A stretch of DNA of 64,000 nucleotides from Crocodylus rhombifer (GCA_038503035.1 JAVSML010024444.1:186001-250000), one strand, 5' to 3'; positions 1 to 12,241 are shown, counted from the first letter of the stretch. Notes: generated by a model from the letters alone, not told the origin. Numbers and translations: made by a program.

Positions 1-420
1 AACAGGCCTTATGATGAGAGGCTGAGAGCCATGGGACTCTTCAGCCTGGAAAAGTACAGGCTCATGGGGGGACCTGGTGGCTACCTATAAGTATATAAAG
101 GGTGTACATCAGGATCTGGGGGAATGCCTGTTCACCAGAGTGCCCCATGGTATGACAAGGTCAAATGGTCACAAATTTTTCCAAGAATGTTTCAGGCTGG
201 ACATAAGAAAGAACTTCTTTACAGTCCAAGCCCCCGAACTGACTGCTGCCAGAGGTGGTACAAGCACCTACTCTGTACTCCTTTAAGAGTCAATTGGACA
301 TTTATCTTGCTGGGATCCTTTGGCCCCATCTGACTTCCTGCCCCTGGGGCAGGGGGCTGGACTCAATGATCTTCTGAGGTCCCTTCCAGCCCTAATGTCT
401 ATGAATCTATGAATCTATGA
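1..420 (+). mobile_element. CR1 LINE, 3' end (cut by window start)
   Basis: Non-LTR retrotransposon remnant covering the end of ORF2 and the short 3'UTR. The segment near positions 20-60 reads like 'ERLRAMGLFSLEKYRL', the conserved C-terminal region found in the better preserved CR1 copy at 26.6 kb, but frames are interrupted near position 65 and again near 290. The 3'UTR block (about 320-395: tgacttcctgcccctggggc, then the block ending gtcccttccagccctaatg) and a tail of repeated 'tctatgaa' units mark the 3' end. Its 5' part lies outside the window. Family assignment is secure; it is a dead copy. Confidence 0.9.
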
Positions 421-1146
421 AAGTGCAAAGTCCTGCACTTAGGACAGAACAATCCCATGCACCAGTACAGGCTGGAGGCCAACTGGCTAGGCAGAAAAGG
501 ACTTGGACAATGAGCTAAATATGAGCCAACAGCTTGCTCTTGTTGCGAAGAAGACTAACAGCATACTGGGCTGCATTAGTAGGAGTGTTGCCAGCAGATC
601 AAGAGAAGATTCTCTCCCTTTCAGCACTGGTGAGGCCACATCTGAAGTGCTGTGTCCAGGTTTGGCCCCCTGCCTACAGAAAGGATGTGCACAAGTTAAA
701 GGGGCTTCAGCAGAGGGCAATAGTTTGGGGGCTGGGGCACATGATTTATGAGGAGAGGTTGAGGGAAATGGGTTTATTTAATCTAGAGAAGAGAAGACTG
801 AGCGGATTTAATAACAGCCTTTAACTACCTGAAGGGGGGTTCCGAAGAGGATGGAGCTAGACTGTTTCAGTGGTAGCAGACAGAAGAACAATGAGCTATA
901 GTCTCACGTCACAGCAAGGGATCATGAAGGAAAAACTCTCTCATGAGGACCACAGAAACCATTGGAACAGGCTATCTAGAAAGGCTGAGGAATCTCCATC
1001 CTTCGAGGTTTTTAAGTCCTGGGTAGACAAAGCCTTGGCTGGGATTGTATAGTTGGGGATCATCATGCTTTGAGCAGGGGTTTAGACTAGATAACCTCCT
1101 GAGGTCCCTTCCAACCCTAATTTGCCGTGATTCTATGATTCTATGG
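421..1146 (+). mobile_element. CR1 LINE, older subfamily, 5'-truncated
   Basis: A second CR1 fragment starts directly after the tail of the first and runs in the same direction. It begins inside ORF2 at a region reading 'CTLGQNNPMHQYRLEA'. Translated pieces at 503-824 give 'NMSQQLALVAKKTNSILGC' and 'SALVRPHLKCCVQVWPP', with at least one frame change. The end has 'gaggtcccttccaacccta' followed by 'gattctatgattctatgg'. It differs strongly from its neighbour and looks like an older subfamily. The head-to-tail junction suggests that one copy inserted beside or into the other. Confidence 0.88.
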
Positions 1147-1289
1147 ACACAAATACATTTGAATCCATTTCAAAAGGGGGACATTTCAAAAGAGCAGCAG
1201 TTGCTCAGGAGTGCATAACAACTCCTCATTCTAATAGTCACATGTGGACGAACTTGGAAAAATACAAATGTAGCAACTTTAACCCTGGA

Positions 1290-1875
1290 TGAAACACCCT
1301 TTTGATAGCTCCACCCTTCCCCTTCATGTTCAGTGGTGCCTTGCCTCCCCTCCAAAACCCCTACCACCACTTCTGCCACTGCTTCCAGCTGACCCAGGGA
1401 AGGGGAAGCTCCAGGCCTGCTTCTGCCCCACTCCAACCAGGCTGTGCAGAGACCAGGTTCAGCCAGGAACCATGTGTTTCCCCTCCTGCCTGGTGCCTCT
1501 GGGTGTTTTCTGCCAGCTCAGGTGCAGATGAAGGGGTGGGGAACCCACTCACCACTGCTGCTGTCTCCAGCCAAGCCCAGCTCACCTCCCAGCTGTCCCT
1601 TGCAGCCCTGATTAGAACAGGGCAGGAATATCTGGAACAATAGCAGTGGCAGGTGGGTCTCCCTGTCCCCAGAGGCAAGACTAGAGAGAGCAAAGGGGGA
1701 AATAGGAGGGAAGGGGGCATGCACTGAGCACAAAAATTAAGGGAGGTTGTGTTGAGAGCTCTGGCTGCTACTCCTGTGGTGTGGTCTGCCCACCCTAATG
1801 ATTGGGGGTAGGCAGAGAGAAGTGGGGTACAACCACCTCTTTACACCCCACTTTTCAGAATCCTGGATCTGCCTA
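1290..1875. repeat. GC-rich interspersed repeat, copy 1 of 3
   Basis: This C/T-rich then G-rich stretch aligns by eye with 56320-57019 and, over its first half, with 27890-28160. Shared blocks include 'tgacccagggaaggggaagctcc' versus 'tgatccaggggggagctcc', 'caggtgggtctc', 'gtgtggtctgcccac' and the end 'tggatctgcctatg'. No coding potential is apparent, and open frames here are by-products of low stop-codon density. The class is unknown. The ends of the 56.3 kb copy suggest a DNA element with short inverted repeats. Confidence 0.6.
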
Positions 1876-2430
1876 TGACCATGCCCTTAATGAAATGTAC
1901 AACTTGTAGGATGGGTCTGGGCAGTTCAACTAACCTATTTGAGGTAAATAATAAACTTAAGCTAAAACCTAGGCACAAAAGCCTTTTGGCATGGGCACCA
2001 AGGCCTTTTGGATGAATAAACAATAAATTTGCTTGAAGAGTGTTTTTAGTTGCTTAGATCAGTTGCTGGGCTCTTAAAAGAAAGTTTTTTTGCAGGTGCT
2101 AAGTACATTATGTCTGTTAGATTAACATGGGGTATGGGCAAATGTACCCGTTAGCAGCTTTAAAGGGGGAAGAGAAGCAGCTGCTTGGGAATGTGCAGCA
2201 GTTATGCTGTATTGGTTACGTGTGTGTGATCCTGTGGTGACATATATGAGCAAAATCACCCCACCTTTGACCCTTAATGAAGAAGGGTTAAAGCTAAAGC
2301 AGTTTTGCTATACTTGCTTTGCTACAGAAGCATGCAAATGAAGCACCTTATTACACATTACATTTTGAGATGCTCAAATATTGTTTGGTGTTAATGCTAG
2401 CTCAAGTTTGGAGCAGTCATGCCTTGAGGC
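1876..2430. other. Unassigned AT-balanced sequence
   Basis: No repeat family, exon or RNA gene was recognised here. Confidence 0.4.
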
Positions 2431-3179
2431 TAAAAACCTCTGACTGTCCCCTACCTGTACAGCTCTGACTTGGTGCTAGGGGTCTGGCAAGCAGGGACCT
2501 GACAAGGCACTACAGCTTGTGTTACTATTAAAGGGCTGGTAAGCCATGACAGGCTTCTATCCCTGCTCTACTAGGGGGTGTTTGAGAAGTGGGTTGGGTG
2601 GACCAGAACACAAAGCTGGAAGAAAGAGAGTTAATGAGATGCAGGAAGGGGAAGAGCAGTGAAATTAAGGAAGTGAGTCACTGAAGGATAAAATAAATGG
2701 AAGCAAAAAGAAAGAAAGAAAGAGGAACTAAATTAAAGGTCTCATGGTGTAATAAATTGGGATTTAGGACTGAGATGTGGAGAGTGCTTCTGGAGTGTCT
2801 GGGAGGTGGGAGCAGTGAAGGAAGGCACTTTTGAGGGAACAACTGCCCCTTCCCAGGGAAGGAATGTCCAACTCATGGGGACCCAATCCAGCCCCTACCT
2901 TCTTCCCCCTCCATCCCACTCTAGACCACACTCCTGGACCTGGCCAGGACCTGGACCATGGCAACCTGGCTAGCTGGCATATGCTCTGCCAGCTATTTGC
3001 ATGTTGTTGCACCCCTGGGGTGGGAGGGGGAGCTGGCTTGGTGCCAGAATCACTTCCTGGGCAGTGGAGTTTAGGGGGTGGATAAATTTGTCCCCACAGA
3101 ACAGGAAGGTGGGGGAGGGGACACTGCATGCTGGGACGCTGGAAGACTGCGATTTGGGCAGCTCATCTGTGGAGAGTGG
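2431..3179. other. Unassigned GC-moderate stretch with small AAAG repeat
   Basis: It contains a short AAAG-type simple repeat near 2707-2723 and a G-rich segment at 2764-3120. Open frames on both strands in 2764-3185 are typical of stop-poor GC-rich DNA and resemble no protein I know. Confidence 0.35.
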
Positions 3180-3284
3180 CCACACATTAATGTAACATGA
3201 ATCAGAGATGAACTTGCCCTGGAGTGGTGTAACTTCAAGCTGCTTAAAGCATGATTAAAACTAGTTTCATGTGTTAATGTGTGG
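3180..3284. mobile_element. Small inverted-repeat (MITE-like) element
   Basis: The left arm 'ccacacattaa..acatgaa' (3180-3200) is the reverse complement, with a short indel, of 'ttcatgtgttaatgtgtgg' (3266-3284). About 65 bp separate the arms. The size and arrangement fit a non-autonomous DNA transposon. No clear target-site duplication was seen, so class and exact ends are uncertain. Confidence 0.45.
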
Positions 3285-4523
3285 ACAATCTGATAGTTAA
3301 GAGCTCCAGAAGCCACCTAAAATTAATGTGTAACAAGGCCTTATAAGTGGCAGCATAATGCAGGGCATCAGTATCTTTTGACAGCAATACAATTGTTCCA
3401 TCCGGCTATCCCCATGCTTGGAAAACAGTCTAACAATGGTTAAACCAGGCAAACAATGTTTTTTGTCTGTGGAAAAACTTATTAGCTAGTAACATTCAGA
3501 TGGATTTTTTGCAAGTCTTGGATGATGCATCTTTCTCTATCAGTATATTAAAAAAGGTATCATACTTTTGTACCTTTCTGTCTGGTAACTAAAGTCCTCA
3601 TTTGTCCATATAATCTTTAGTACAGTACAGGTTAAGTTTTTCAGATATCACTTTTGGGTACTGGATATGTTTCTTTCAGAGTAAGCTAGTAAGTCAAAGG
3701 AATGTGAACCATCTCAGTCTTAGGCCATCAAGTCAAGCTATCTTAATCAGGGAAAAGCAAATTTATATGCAATTTTATTTTCCTTAATAATCATTTATTC
3801 ATATTGACAATTCTGATGTCAGATATCTATTCAATTATTTTAAGCTCATCTGAATTTTACAATGTGCTGCCAATGGCATTTTGAAATTATATCAAGGTCG
3901 CAGTTAGTGATTGACGTTATCACAGTCTTTCTTCAGTTTATTACACTGTTTGTACGCAGGAAATCCTGAGGCTGTCATGTCAAGTGCCTACTGAATTTCT
4001 AGAGACTTATGCCGCCATTCTCCTTAGGGAGGAAATAAATTGTTCTTTCATTGTTGCATAATCTGATTGACATACCTACAGAGAATGGATTCCTTTTCAC
4101 TAAAGCAATGAATCCAATTTCCCCTGTCATATTTAATAATTCCAAAGAGTAGCATCACAATAATCTGTATCCACCATGAAATGATGAATATGGTGAAAAG
4201 CAGCAATGGTTTGGACACTGTTTATAATGAAGGATGGAATTTAAATGAATTCTATGATTACATTATACTGCATTTCTATGTTATTGTAAAAACTGTCATA
4301 ATCTCAGTCCTCATTTTTAATGGACATATTGTGAGATAAATATTCAAATGAAGCAATTTCCCTTCTGCAAATTTAAAACATACTATTTCTAGAGAACTAA
4401 TATGGGTGTCAAATTATAGCACTTAAAAAGTGGGTACATGGCTCTCTTTTAATTATAACTTTACACAGCACTGCCTCTCCTCCCCACAGAATGCTATGTT
4501 CATGCAGCATGTACAAGAAAAGG
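3285..4523. other. AT-rich single-copy-looking DNA
   Basis: No repeat or exon was recognised. The region has the look of ordinary intergenic or intronic DNA. The part at about 4020-4320 is the kind of AT-rich unique sequence in which vertebrate conserved non-coding elements occur, but only a multi-species alignment could show that. Confidence 0.35.
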
Positions 4524-4630
4524 AAGAGTGGACTTGTGATTAGGTCACTGTTTTGAGAGCTAGGAGGTCTGTGTTCAGTTCCTAGATTTGATGCAAACTT
4601 CCTGTGTGATCTGGGGAAAGTAACATATAT
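4524..4630 (+). repeat. MIR-like tRNA-derived SINE, 5' half
   Basis: The segment has the layout of the tRNA-related head and core of amniote MIR/CORE-SINEs: 'tgattaggtcactgttttgag', then 'ctaggaggtctgtgttcagt', then 'cttcctgtgtgatctgggg'. A degenerate B-box-like 'gttcagttcct' is visible. The copy is old and lacks a clear 3' part. Confidence 0.6.
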
Positions 4631-4970
4631 CTGGATTCAAGAGAAAACTTTGATGTCTGGTCCCTGTATTGGAATCCACAAGTGAGTTTAGTGCCAAGCT
4701 CTCTAGAGAATGCATGAATTTGGGGAAAAATTAAGTGCCTCAGAAGGTGAGCCACAAAACCAGTATGCCGAGTTGGGAACAAGGCCTCAGACATTACACA
4801 GAGGCTTGTGCTGGGCAATGCTGGTTAGAACTCGAACAGAGAATGACAGATGTCATTTGAATGATAGCTGAATAACACACAGAGCAGACAGTAAAATGAA
4901 CTAGGAAACGTTAAAAGTTCTATCAGAATTGTGGAAAGTCTTTAGTAATATGGAGGACAACTGAAAAGGG
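4631..4970. other. Unassigned sequence
   Basis: No feature was recognised between the MIR fragment and the CR1 end. Confidence 0.35.
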
Positions 4971-5338
4971 TTCATAGAATCATAGAAGTAGGGTGGGAAG
5001 GGACCTTCTAGATCTTCAAGTCCGACCCCCCGCCCCCGGGCGGGAGAAAAACTGGACTCAAATGATTCCAGCCAGGTAGGCATCAAGCCTCCTTTTAAAG
5101 ACCCCCAGGGTAGGAGCCAGCACCACTTCCCTTGGAAGTTGGTTCCAGATCCTAGCCGCCCTGACTGTGAAGTAGTTCTTGCGGATGTCTAATCTAAACC
5201 TACTCTCCAACAACTTGTGGCCGTTATTCCTTCTTATGCCAGGGGGCGCTAGGGGAAACAAGGTCTCCCCCAAACCCTTCTGGTCCCCCCAGGTGAGTTT
5301 ATAGACAGTCACCAGGTCCCCCCCTCAGCCTTCTCTTG
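4971..5338 (-). mobile_element. CR1 LINE, 3' end, reverse orientation
   Basis: The element's 3' tail lies at 4971-4990 ('ttcatagaatcatagaag' on +). Its 3'UTR and the ORF2 C-terminus lie upstream on the minus strand. The minus-strand frame 5312-5058 gives an 84-residue piece with 'RFRLDIRKNYFTVRAARIW' and 'YLAGII', the usual CR1 ORF2 C-terminal end. The 5' end is truncated at about 5338 within 'KRRLRGG', so only some 370 bp remain. This fragment closely resembles the subfamily of the copy at 20440-21069. Confidence 0.92.
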
Positions 5339-7920
5339 TTCAGATACAACTTTCTTTTATGTCTGTAAGGATAGATGCCAATCAAAAATAAAAAGAAGCA
5401 AAGAGTGGCTTTATTTCTGATAATGTCTGATTGTGAAATACTTGACATTTTTATAGCTTTTGCTAACTCTGGCACAGGCAGCTAACTATGAAACTGTATT
5501 ACAGAAATCTGAAGAGTGAGGCCTTACACGTAAAAATGAAACATAGAAGTGGGGTGGTTTTAAACAGAGTACAGACATGAGGCGAAAACATAAAGGTGTG
5601 TGACCAAACTAAGATCAAACAACCAATATCACTATTATGTGGAGCTAACTGAATTCCTGAGAAGAGATGAGGTTGCAATTATGATCTTGGATCAAATAAA
5701 TCTCAGAGAGTTGACTCAAAGATTCAGAATTAATGTTGACAAAGCAATTAGGATTTGTTAAAAAAACAAACAAGACATGGATTTGTTTCTGCTGGCTACA
5801 AAAAGCTAGGCAGTTGACCTACACTGCTATACTCACTTTCCTGAGATAGCAGTACTACAAAATATTACTGCCAAACCGGTGATTGTGCCCATCAAATCTA
5901 TTTTCATTAAACACGACTGCTTCATTAAGCAGTCAGAGGTGTGACTGCAGCTCCTATACCTATTTCAGGTAGTTTTAAACTTAGATGCAGATCACAGTAT
6001 AGCCAGGGCAATAGGGGAGTCAGCATGAAATAGCAACAGAGGTATATGCCCAGGGCTCAAGGAGGGTTTTACACCTCCTCTAAGGTCCATGCTGGCATTG
6101 CTACAGTCAAATCAAATTTACAAGCTATCACAAACTGTAGTGGAAAATCTATAGATGTGGGTGGTGCTTAATTTCACCCACTGTGAATAGGCCTGTTACT
6201 TAACATAGTTAAAACCAAGCCCAAGGATGATGCATCTTTTGTAGGGTTCTCATGACATAATAAGAAGGAGTTCAAAGTATTGTAAAACTGTCTATTTTCA
6301 AAGGTAGCAGAATCTATTTTCAATAATAGAGCAGCAAATAAAGCACAAGGGAGAAGGAACAGCATATCAGTGAGCTCAGGGAATAACGTGGATAACGCAA
6401 TTGCTTTCTGTGTTGGAGTAAATACATTTAGGGATAGAGTTGTTCATTCATAAAAAGATGTCAGTGGGTTTGTTTCTCACAGGCTGTGGGTATTAGGAAA
6501 GGATTAGAATGAGCTGATGGTATCTGTCAGGGTGACCCACCATGAGAAAGAGTTTCTTTTAGTCTGACTCAGCATAGCAGTTTGGTCATATTCTGTTCCC
6601 TTTGCTACCCTACCACATAAATGCCTCCAGTTTATTAGGCAGCTGAAAATTATGAACATTGTCAAGTCTCAGACTGCTCTTCTTGTCTATAGGGAACTCC
6701 CAGGAGCAGTGATGGCACCTGTGCAGTTCTTCTTACAAAAGAATTCCCTTGCAGACAAAAGAGGCTTTTTCGGTGCTGGGAAATTTGTTACTGAATTGGG
6801 TGGGTGCTGGCCCAGTTTGTTGAGCTTGGTTGGTTGGTTGCTAGATTGCTCTTCAGCTTGGTTCTTAGCATGTGAATTCACACAAGTCTGTTCAAGTTAG
6901 AGTAATCCCGAGTTTGTTTTTCAGTAGGCCTCGGAGTAGGAGCAAGTGACTCAGAGGGATATGAGTCACCACTGAGAGTGAACATCTTTATAGAGTATCT
7001 ACTGTTTGGGGGCAGTGGGTAGTCTCCAAAACCACAGAGATTGTTACTGGCTGGAGAAGCAGGTGGTGGTCTACATACTACAGAGTTGTGCCACTTTTGC
7101 TTCCCCCGACATGAGACATCATTTCTCTGGCAAAACTCCTGTTATAAACACAGCTATGCTGACAAAGTGCCTCTGTCTGCATCACTCATGTCATTCAGGG
7201 AAGAGGTGTAGCTGTGCAGGCTGCAAAATTTCTGTCAGCATATGCTTCATCGCCACTAGAGGGCTCTGCTGACATACACTGGCATAGCGATAGCAGCAGA
7301 TAGTTTGGATTGTAGCCATGATCTAATGCAACTTGAAGCTAAAAGGCATTTGCCAGCAGAAAAAAAGCAGGAGAGGTAGACTTTCTATTCATGTTACAGA
7401 TGCCTCTGAAGAAAACACTCAAAAAAGGGTAGACAAACAATGCCCACGTGACTTAATTTGTCCTCAGCCCGGATATGTGAAGGGCCTGGCTAGATAGGGA
7501 TCCCAGTCCTGGGGTCCTCTACTCATATCCCAGTTTTGATTTGTTATGAACCTGCATGCCCTCGCTGAGGAATACCTCAAAAAGCAGGTGAGCAGGTGGT
7601 AGGAAGATGTAGTTGTTCTGAAATATCTGGAAATGGGAGAAATTCATTGACATTGATGCATATTCATATGATACTGATGCACTAGGGAAGAAGAAGGGCT
7701 GGGTGATTAGCTGGGCACTTTGCATAACAGACAACTCTCCAACCCCTGAGCAAAATTCTCTATCCATTCATGTCAACTGCCATGCAGTTTGGTAAGCAAG
7801 AGAAAAGAAGCAGGCCTCAAAGGCTGGAAACAAGGAGTTAAAAATCTCAAACATTACGAGGCTCAGGGCAAGCACTGTCCAGAAGGAGAGATGAAAGCAC
7901 CATTCTCCTTAATCCTAGCC
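5339..7920. other. AT-rich single-copy-looking DNA
   Basis: There is no recognised repeat, exon or RNA gene over about 2.6 kb. A tiny (GGTT)n run is at about 6827-6840. Short open frames at 6652-6900, 7006-7272 and 7519-7767 have no recognisable motif and are compatible with chance. Confidence 0.35.
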
Positions 7921-9147
7921 CTACGTTAGTGTTATTCTGCTGAGCCTTCGTCTAAAAACCCTATTCCTTTCTACCTTAACCAAAATTCAGAAAGCCTAGT
8001 CTCTTCAAGCCCACCCTTAAGTTGGGAAATCTAGTGTACATACCTTACACCAAGGACGAAGAGATCTGTAACCTTAGGAGTCAATGTAATGAGGCCAAAC
8101 CAGAATCTGGGCCCCAGCCAGTGCAAATCAGGAAATCAGGCCACATCATCCCTTCAAGAGACACTGCCTGCAGCAAGTCCAGACCTGTGTCTTGGTCACA
8201 GCTGAGCTGAGTGAAGGAATTAGGACAGCCAATCCCTTGAAGCCACAGCCAGCAGGTCCCCACATCCTGCTCCTGATCCAAACCCGGGCTGTAGTATCTT
8301 TATCTGGGAAAAGGTGAAAGATCTTGTTCCTGACCGTTTGTGTACTTCCTTGCTTGTTATTTGGTTGAAATCCTGGTACCCATACCAGCCTCTGATTCTG
8401 GCAAGACCCTTGGACTTCCCTGATGCCAGGTCTTGGTTCTTGATCGTGGTTTGAGCTTTGAATCTGGGTTTTGGCTTCTAATCCTGGTTACCCCCTTGGC
8501 TTATCCTGTCTCTGTGACCCCAGCCTATTCTGACTTTGGATATGTCTCCCAACTCCAGTTCTGTTGCCATTCCCTGTGTACACCTGACTCCATGAGGAAC
8601 TGAACTGGACTGCACTCAGGCTTCAGATATCTAACCAAGATGTTTTGGTTTCCTAACAATCAAGCTAACCTGTACTCTTTGGAACCCTAATTAGAGGCCA
8701 GGAAAACCTTCTCTTGTTAACTGTCATTAGGGTAGACAACTCCACTGATCCTAGCTTTGACCCTGGATAGCCCAGCAGTTCTACTTACAAGCCTAGATCA
8801 GAGTACACTGGGATCTTTAAACCAAACCTCAGGTTAAGTAGCCTAGCTGGGAGAAGACCTAACACTAGGTCAGGGACCCCTGTTATTCCTTATCCTTAAC
8901 CCACAATACAATGCCCCTGATTCTAGCCCTAGAGCAGTGAGTCCTCCTCTCTGAAACCCTAATTGGTGCCCAAGAGACTTGCTGTGTTTAACTTTAGGGC
9001 AGGAAGTATTCCTATGTTTAGACATAATATAGCTTTGGGAACCTTGCTAGTCACAGCCCTTAATCTGTGTCATAAATCCTATTCCTAATCACTCTCTCAG
9101 AAAGTGACCCTCCTATGACTTCTGTCATTTCTTTAGTACATTTAAGT
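7921..9147. repeat. Monotonous CT/TG-rich stretch with degenerate internal repetition
   Basis: Blocks such as 'ggaaccctaattagaggcc' (about 8682) and 'gaaaccctaattggtgccc' (about 8956) recur about 275 bp apart, followed by similar 'gttaact' and 'tagggtagac/agggcaggaag' segments. At 8300-8560 there is a loose repetition of 'ctgattctgg', 'aatcctggt' and 'gaatctggg' phrases. This could be a decayed tandem array or the internal repetition of an old LTR element. No coding region was seen. Confidence 0.35.
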
Positions 9148-9849
9148 CAGTAATTCTCAACCAGGGTACCATGGTGCCCTGGAGTGCCTTGAGGTCCTTT
9201 CAGGGGTGCTACAGGGGCCCGCACAGTAGTAGCACTGTTAGATGTGCAGACATGATTCATGTAATAACACGAGAAACATGGAACTCTGGCCAGTTGGCAA
9301 TGCCAGGAGCATGTGACAGTGCAGAGTGGAGGGCATGCAGCAGCACAGAGCTGTTTTCAGACAATGCAGGGCCAGTGGCACACATCTGTGATGAGCCAAG
9401 GGCATGCAGTGGCTTGGAGCTCTGGCACAGGGCTCCTCATGAATACATACTCCCACGCCTGAGCTGCCAAAATGCAGCTCTACCAGACCCATGCTGCTTG
9501 CCACCTGGCCCAGACCCACATGTCTGCCTGAACACAGCCCTCTGAAACTAGCCTGGGGCGAGTTTGATGTCCCTGCTCGAGAGCATAGTGCATTTGTTGG
9601 TGAAGATCATGTTGCTGGCTACCTCTCCTTGACCATGCTGAACTTGCCTGTTGGTATCACCGCTGCTTCACTGCCAAAGGGTCAGTACAGAGTTGAGCTG
9701 CCTACTATCCCTCTTTTCAGTGTCTCCACACCTGCTCAGAAAACACTGTTTCCACCACTGCTGTTGTCGCTCCTTATTTCTGCTGCTGTCTGCCACCAAA
9801 GGGCAACCTAGAGCAAGCTCAAGGTTTCTGGCTGTTTTGGGAACCCCTG
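9148..9849. mobile_element. hAT-like non-autonomous DNA transposon
   Basis: The left end 'cagtaattctcaaccagggt' has the form of hAT terminal repeats (CAGNGNTTCTCAACC). The right end, read on the minus strand, starts 'caggggttcccaaaac', also hAT-like. The first 110 bp are related to 42570-42815, sharing 'ttctcaaccagggt', 'ggtcctttcaggggt' and 'tagcact'. No transposase frame is visible in the roughly 480 bp interior. The two ends are not good inverted copies of each other, so the right end may belong to a different element. Confidence 0.5.
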
Positions 9850-10212
9850 CGTAAAAGGCTACAACCTGGACCCCTTACAGGGATCTATGCTCATCCCCAG
9901 TGCTCTTCTGTGAAGGTTGGTGGCAAAGTGCAATAACTTTCAATAACAGTCTCAATTCACTTGCTAATTAAAATCCTCTACCCAATAAAACACCAAATCC
10001 AGTGCATGCACTGTATTACCATTTCTTATCACTTTGACTTGACAGGCATCTATGCAGATAATTCTGAGAACCTTGCTTAGGGGATGCTCCTTGCTATGCA
10101 AAATATAATACCATCCCATAAAACCTCCTCAATTCCTACATGCATTCCTGAGCTGAAGGTCCCTCCACTTTGGACCTTGACAAAAGTCAAAGTGAGCTCT
10201 CGTCCCTCATCA
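9850..10212. other. Unassigned sequence
   Basis: No feature was recognised. Confidence 0.3.
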
Positions 10213-10435
10213 ACTTATACCCAATTTCCTTTGACAATATCAGTACTCTTAAACTTTATCATTTTAGAAGGCAAGACCACTGCATACACATTCAGCTCAC
10301 CTGGCTTCTTATATTCAAACTGTTAAAAAACACTTAAAACATATTATCATAGTAAGAACAAGAACAAAAATTTCCCACTCCTGTCTACCTTGCATACCAA
10401 ATGACAGTATGCAAATTTAGGACAAATCCAGTAGA
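10213..10435. repeat. Interspersed repeat shared with 24083-24300
   Basis: About 220 bp align by eye with 24083-24300. Anchors in common are 'tatcagt', 'gaaggcaagaccactgcata' versus 'gaaggcagggccaatgcaca', 'cttatattcaaa', 'ttatca.agt.a.aacaag' and 'atatgca'. Both copies have the same orientation. The element type is unknown; the second copy directly follows a Tx1-like LINE remnant. Confidence 0.6.
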
Positions 10436-10492
10436 ACATAGTTCTATTATCAGACCACATCCTCACATATTTTATATATATAAAATGTTTAA

Positions 10493-10494
<2 letters not shown>

Positions 10495-10538
<44 letters not shown>
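10495..10538. repeat. (GT)22 microsatellite
   Basis: An uninterrupted run of 22 GT units is flanked by AT-rich DNA. A pure array of this length is likely to vary in length between individuals. Confidence 0.98.
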
Positions 10539-10541
<3 letters not shown>

Positions 10542-10829
10542 AAAGCAGAGTTATAGATATAATGCTGAATACATAATGTGTTTTTTTAATATCCATATAG
10601 TTAATGCACTATGCAAGGCTGTACATCATTTCAGCTTAGTCTTTTCACATTCTTCACAAACTGTTACTCATTAGGCTGTATATGTTATGTAGGGATTTCT
10701 TCCACTAGTGAAATGCACCCACCTGATGGGGAAATACATCACCATGAAATTACAAATTATACCTATATGGCTACAGAAACTATATGAGAAGTGGAGGATG
10801 ACTGAAAATAATAAGCTGAACAGACACCA
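10539..10829. other. Unassigned AT-rich sequence
   Basis: No feature was recognised. Confidence 0.3.
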
Positions 10830-12241
10830 GGGCTAAGTGCAGACATTCACAGGAGTTATGGGAGGTTAGATTGTGTTAAAAATGGGCAAGGAATCCAACT
10901 TGGGACACAGACAGAAGTGACAATTTTTGCTTGATCTGGCCACAGAAAGCAGCCTATAGCCATGACCAAACACAAATGCATGGCTGGAGACCACATAAAA
11001 ATAGCCGATTGGGTGAAAATCTGAACCCATTGCATGAGGGTTCAGATAAAAACATTTAAAAAAATAGCATCTTCTGTAACTTTGGCCTGCGGAGTTCAGT
11101 CTGAGGTTTTCTTACTCCTCACTGGAGAGTGCAGTTGGGTGTACTGGAGCCCTCCCAAGGTGGGGAGGCTCCAATCCACCCACCTTACCCTCCAGTGCTG
11201 GCTGGAGAACCCCTAAAATGAGCTCCCTCTGCTCTGTTTCCCCCCTCCCATTCTGAAAACAGCACAGGCTGGCAGGGAGGAGGGGCCATTTCTAGGGGAA
11301 ACCAGCTTCAGGCAGCAGCTAGATTTCTCTTCCCCCTGGAACCAACAGTGAACTTCTGCATGTTCCGGAGGATTGTTCTAACTCCAGATGCTTCCTGCAA
11401 AGTATTCTCAGTTACAGCAGGGAGCTACACTTCTGTCTGAGCCCCTAGTTCACCCAAGTGTGGACCTTATACTTAGACCTAGTCTCAGGAATCAGAAATC
11501 AATTTAATCCCGTACCTGTACAGAAGCTTTGTGCATGTAGAGCAGTCTGAAAATGGCAAAACCCAGTCTAAGGTAGACCTGGATTGATGTACCTTCAAAT
11601 GTAATCAATCTAGGTTAGACCAGTGCATCAAACTTCAGTACAGTTACCTGAGCAGCCCTGGGGCTGCCAAAGCCCAGCCACTGGCCCCAATCCCAGAGCT
11701 GCACTTTTCCTACTTGCCCCCTGTTACCCAGCTATCTTTAATCCACCAGCCTCCACACCCCATAGACCATCCCCACCACCACCCAAGCTCTGATCCCACA
11801 AGCTTCTCATCAGTATCCGCAGCTGCTGGGAGCCAAGAAAGTAAGTTTGGCTGGGTGGGGAAGGGGCAGGAGAGATGAGAGGGTAGGTTTGCAGGAAGAT
11901 GTTGGGGGGGCTAAAAGCAGGCCATCATCCCCACAAGCCCCCTGCAGACCCCATGAGACCCCCTGATCCTGCCAAACCTTTCTGGATCCCAGCAACCCCC
12001 TGCAGATCCTATCTGCCTGCCCAATTGCTCCTGCAGACACTGCCTGCATCCCTGATCCCTCCCACAGATGACACCTGCTCCTCCATTCCCCAATTACTAC
12101 TGTGAATCCCATTTGCTCCCTCAAAACTCTTGTGGACCCCTCGATTCCCCCGCGCCCCCAGCCAACTTACCTTGGATTAGGTGGCCATTTTTAATATGAC
12201 ATAGCTTCCCCCCAGGCCCCCTAAATGTCTGCACTTAGCCC
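10830..12241. mobile_element. 1.4 kb DNA-transposon-like element with perfect 18 bp inverted ends
   Basis: Position 10830 starts 'gggctaagtgcagacatt' and 12224-12241 is its exact reverse complement. The flanks both carry 'cag' just outside 'ggctaag...cttagcc', which may be a short target duplication. The interior is GC-rich in part (11640-12170) and AT-rich in part, with no transposase frame recognised. The stretch at 11460-11640 also contains short inverted phrases ('ctaggttagac', 'gtctaaggtagacct'). A non-autonomous element or a composite of several is likely. Chance pairing of 18 bp over 1.4 kb is improbable. Confidence 0.6.

Noticed and set aside
6174..6365. Minus frame beginning with a signal-peptide-like stretch
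   Set aside because: 63 codons, no further motif, AT-rich DNA: chance.
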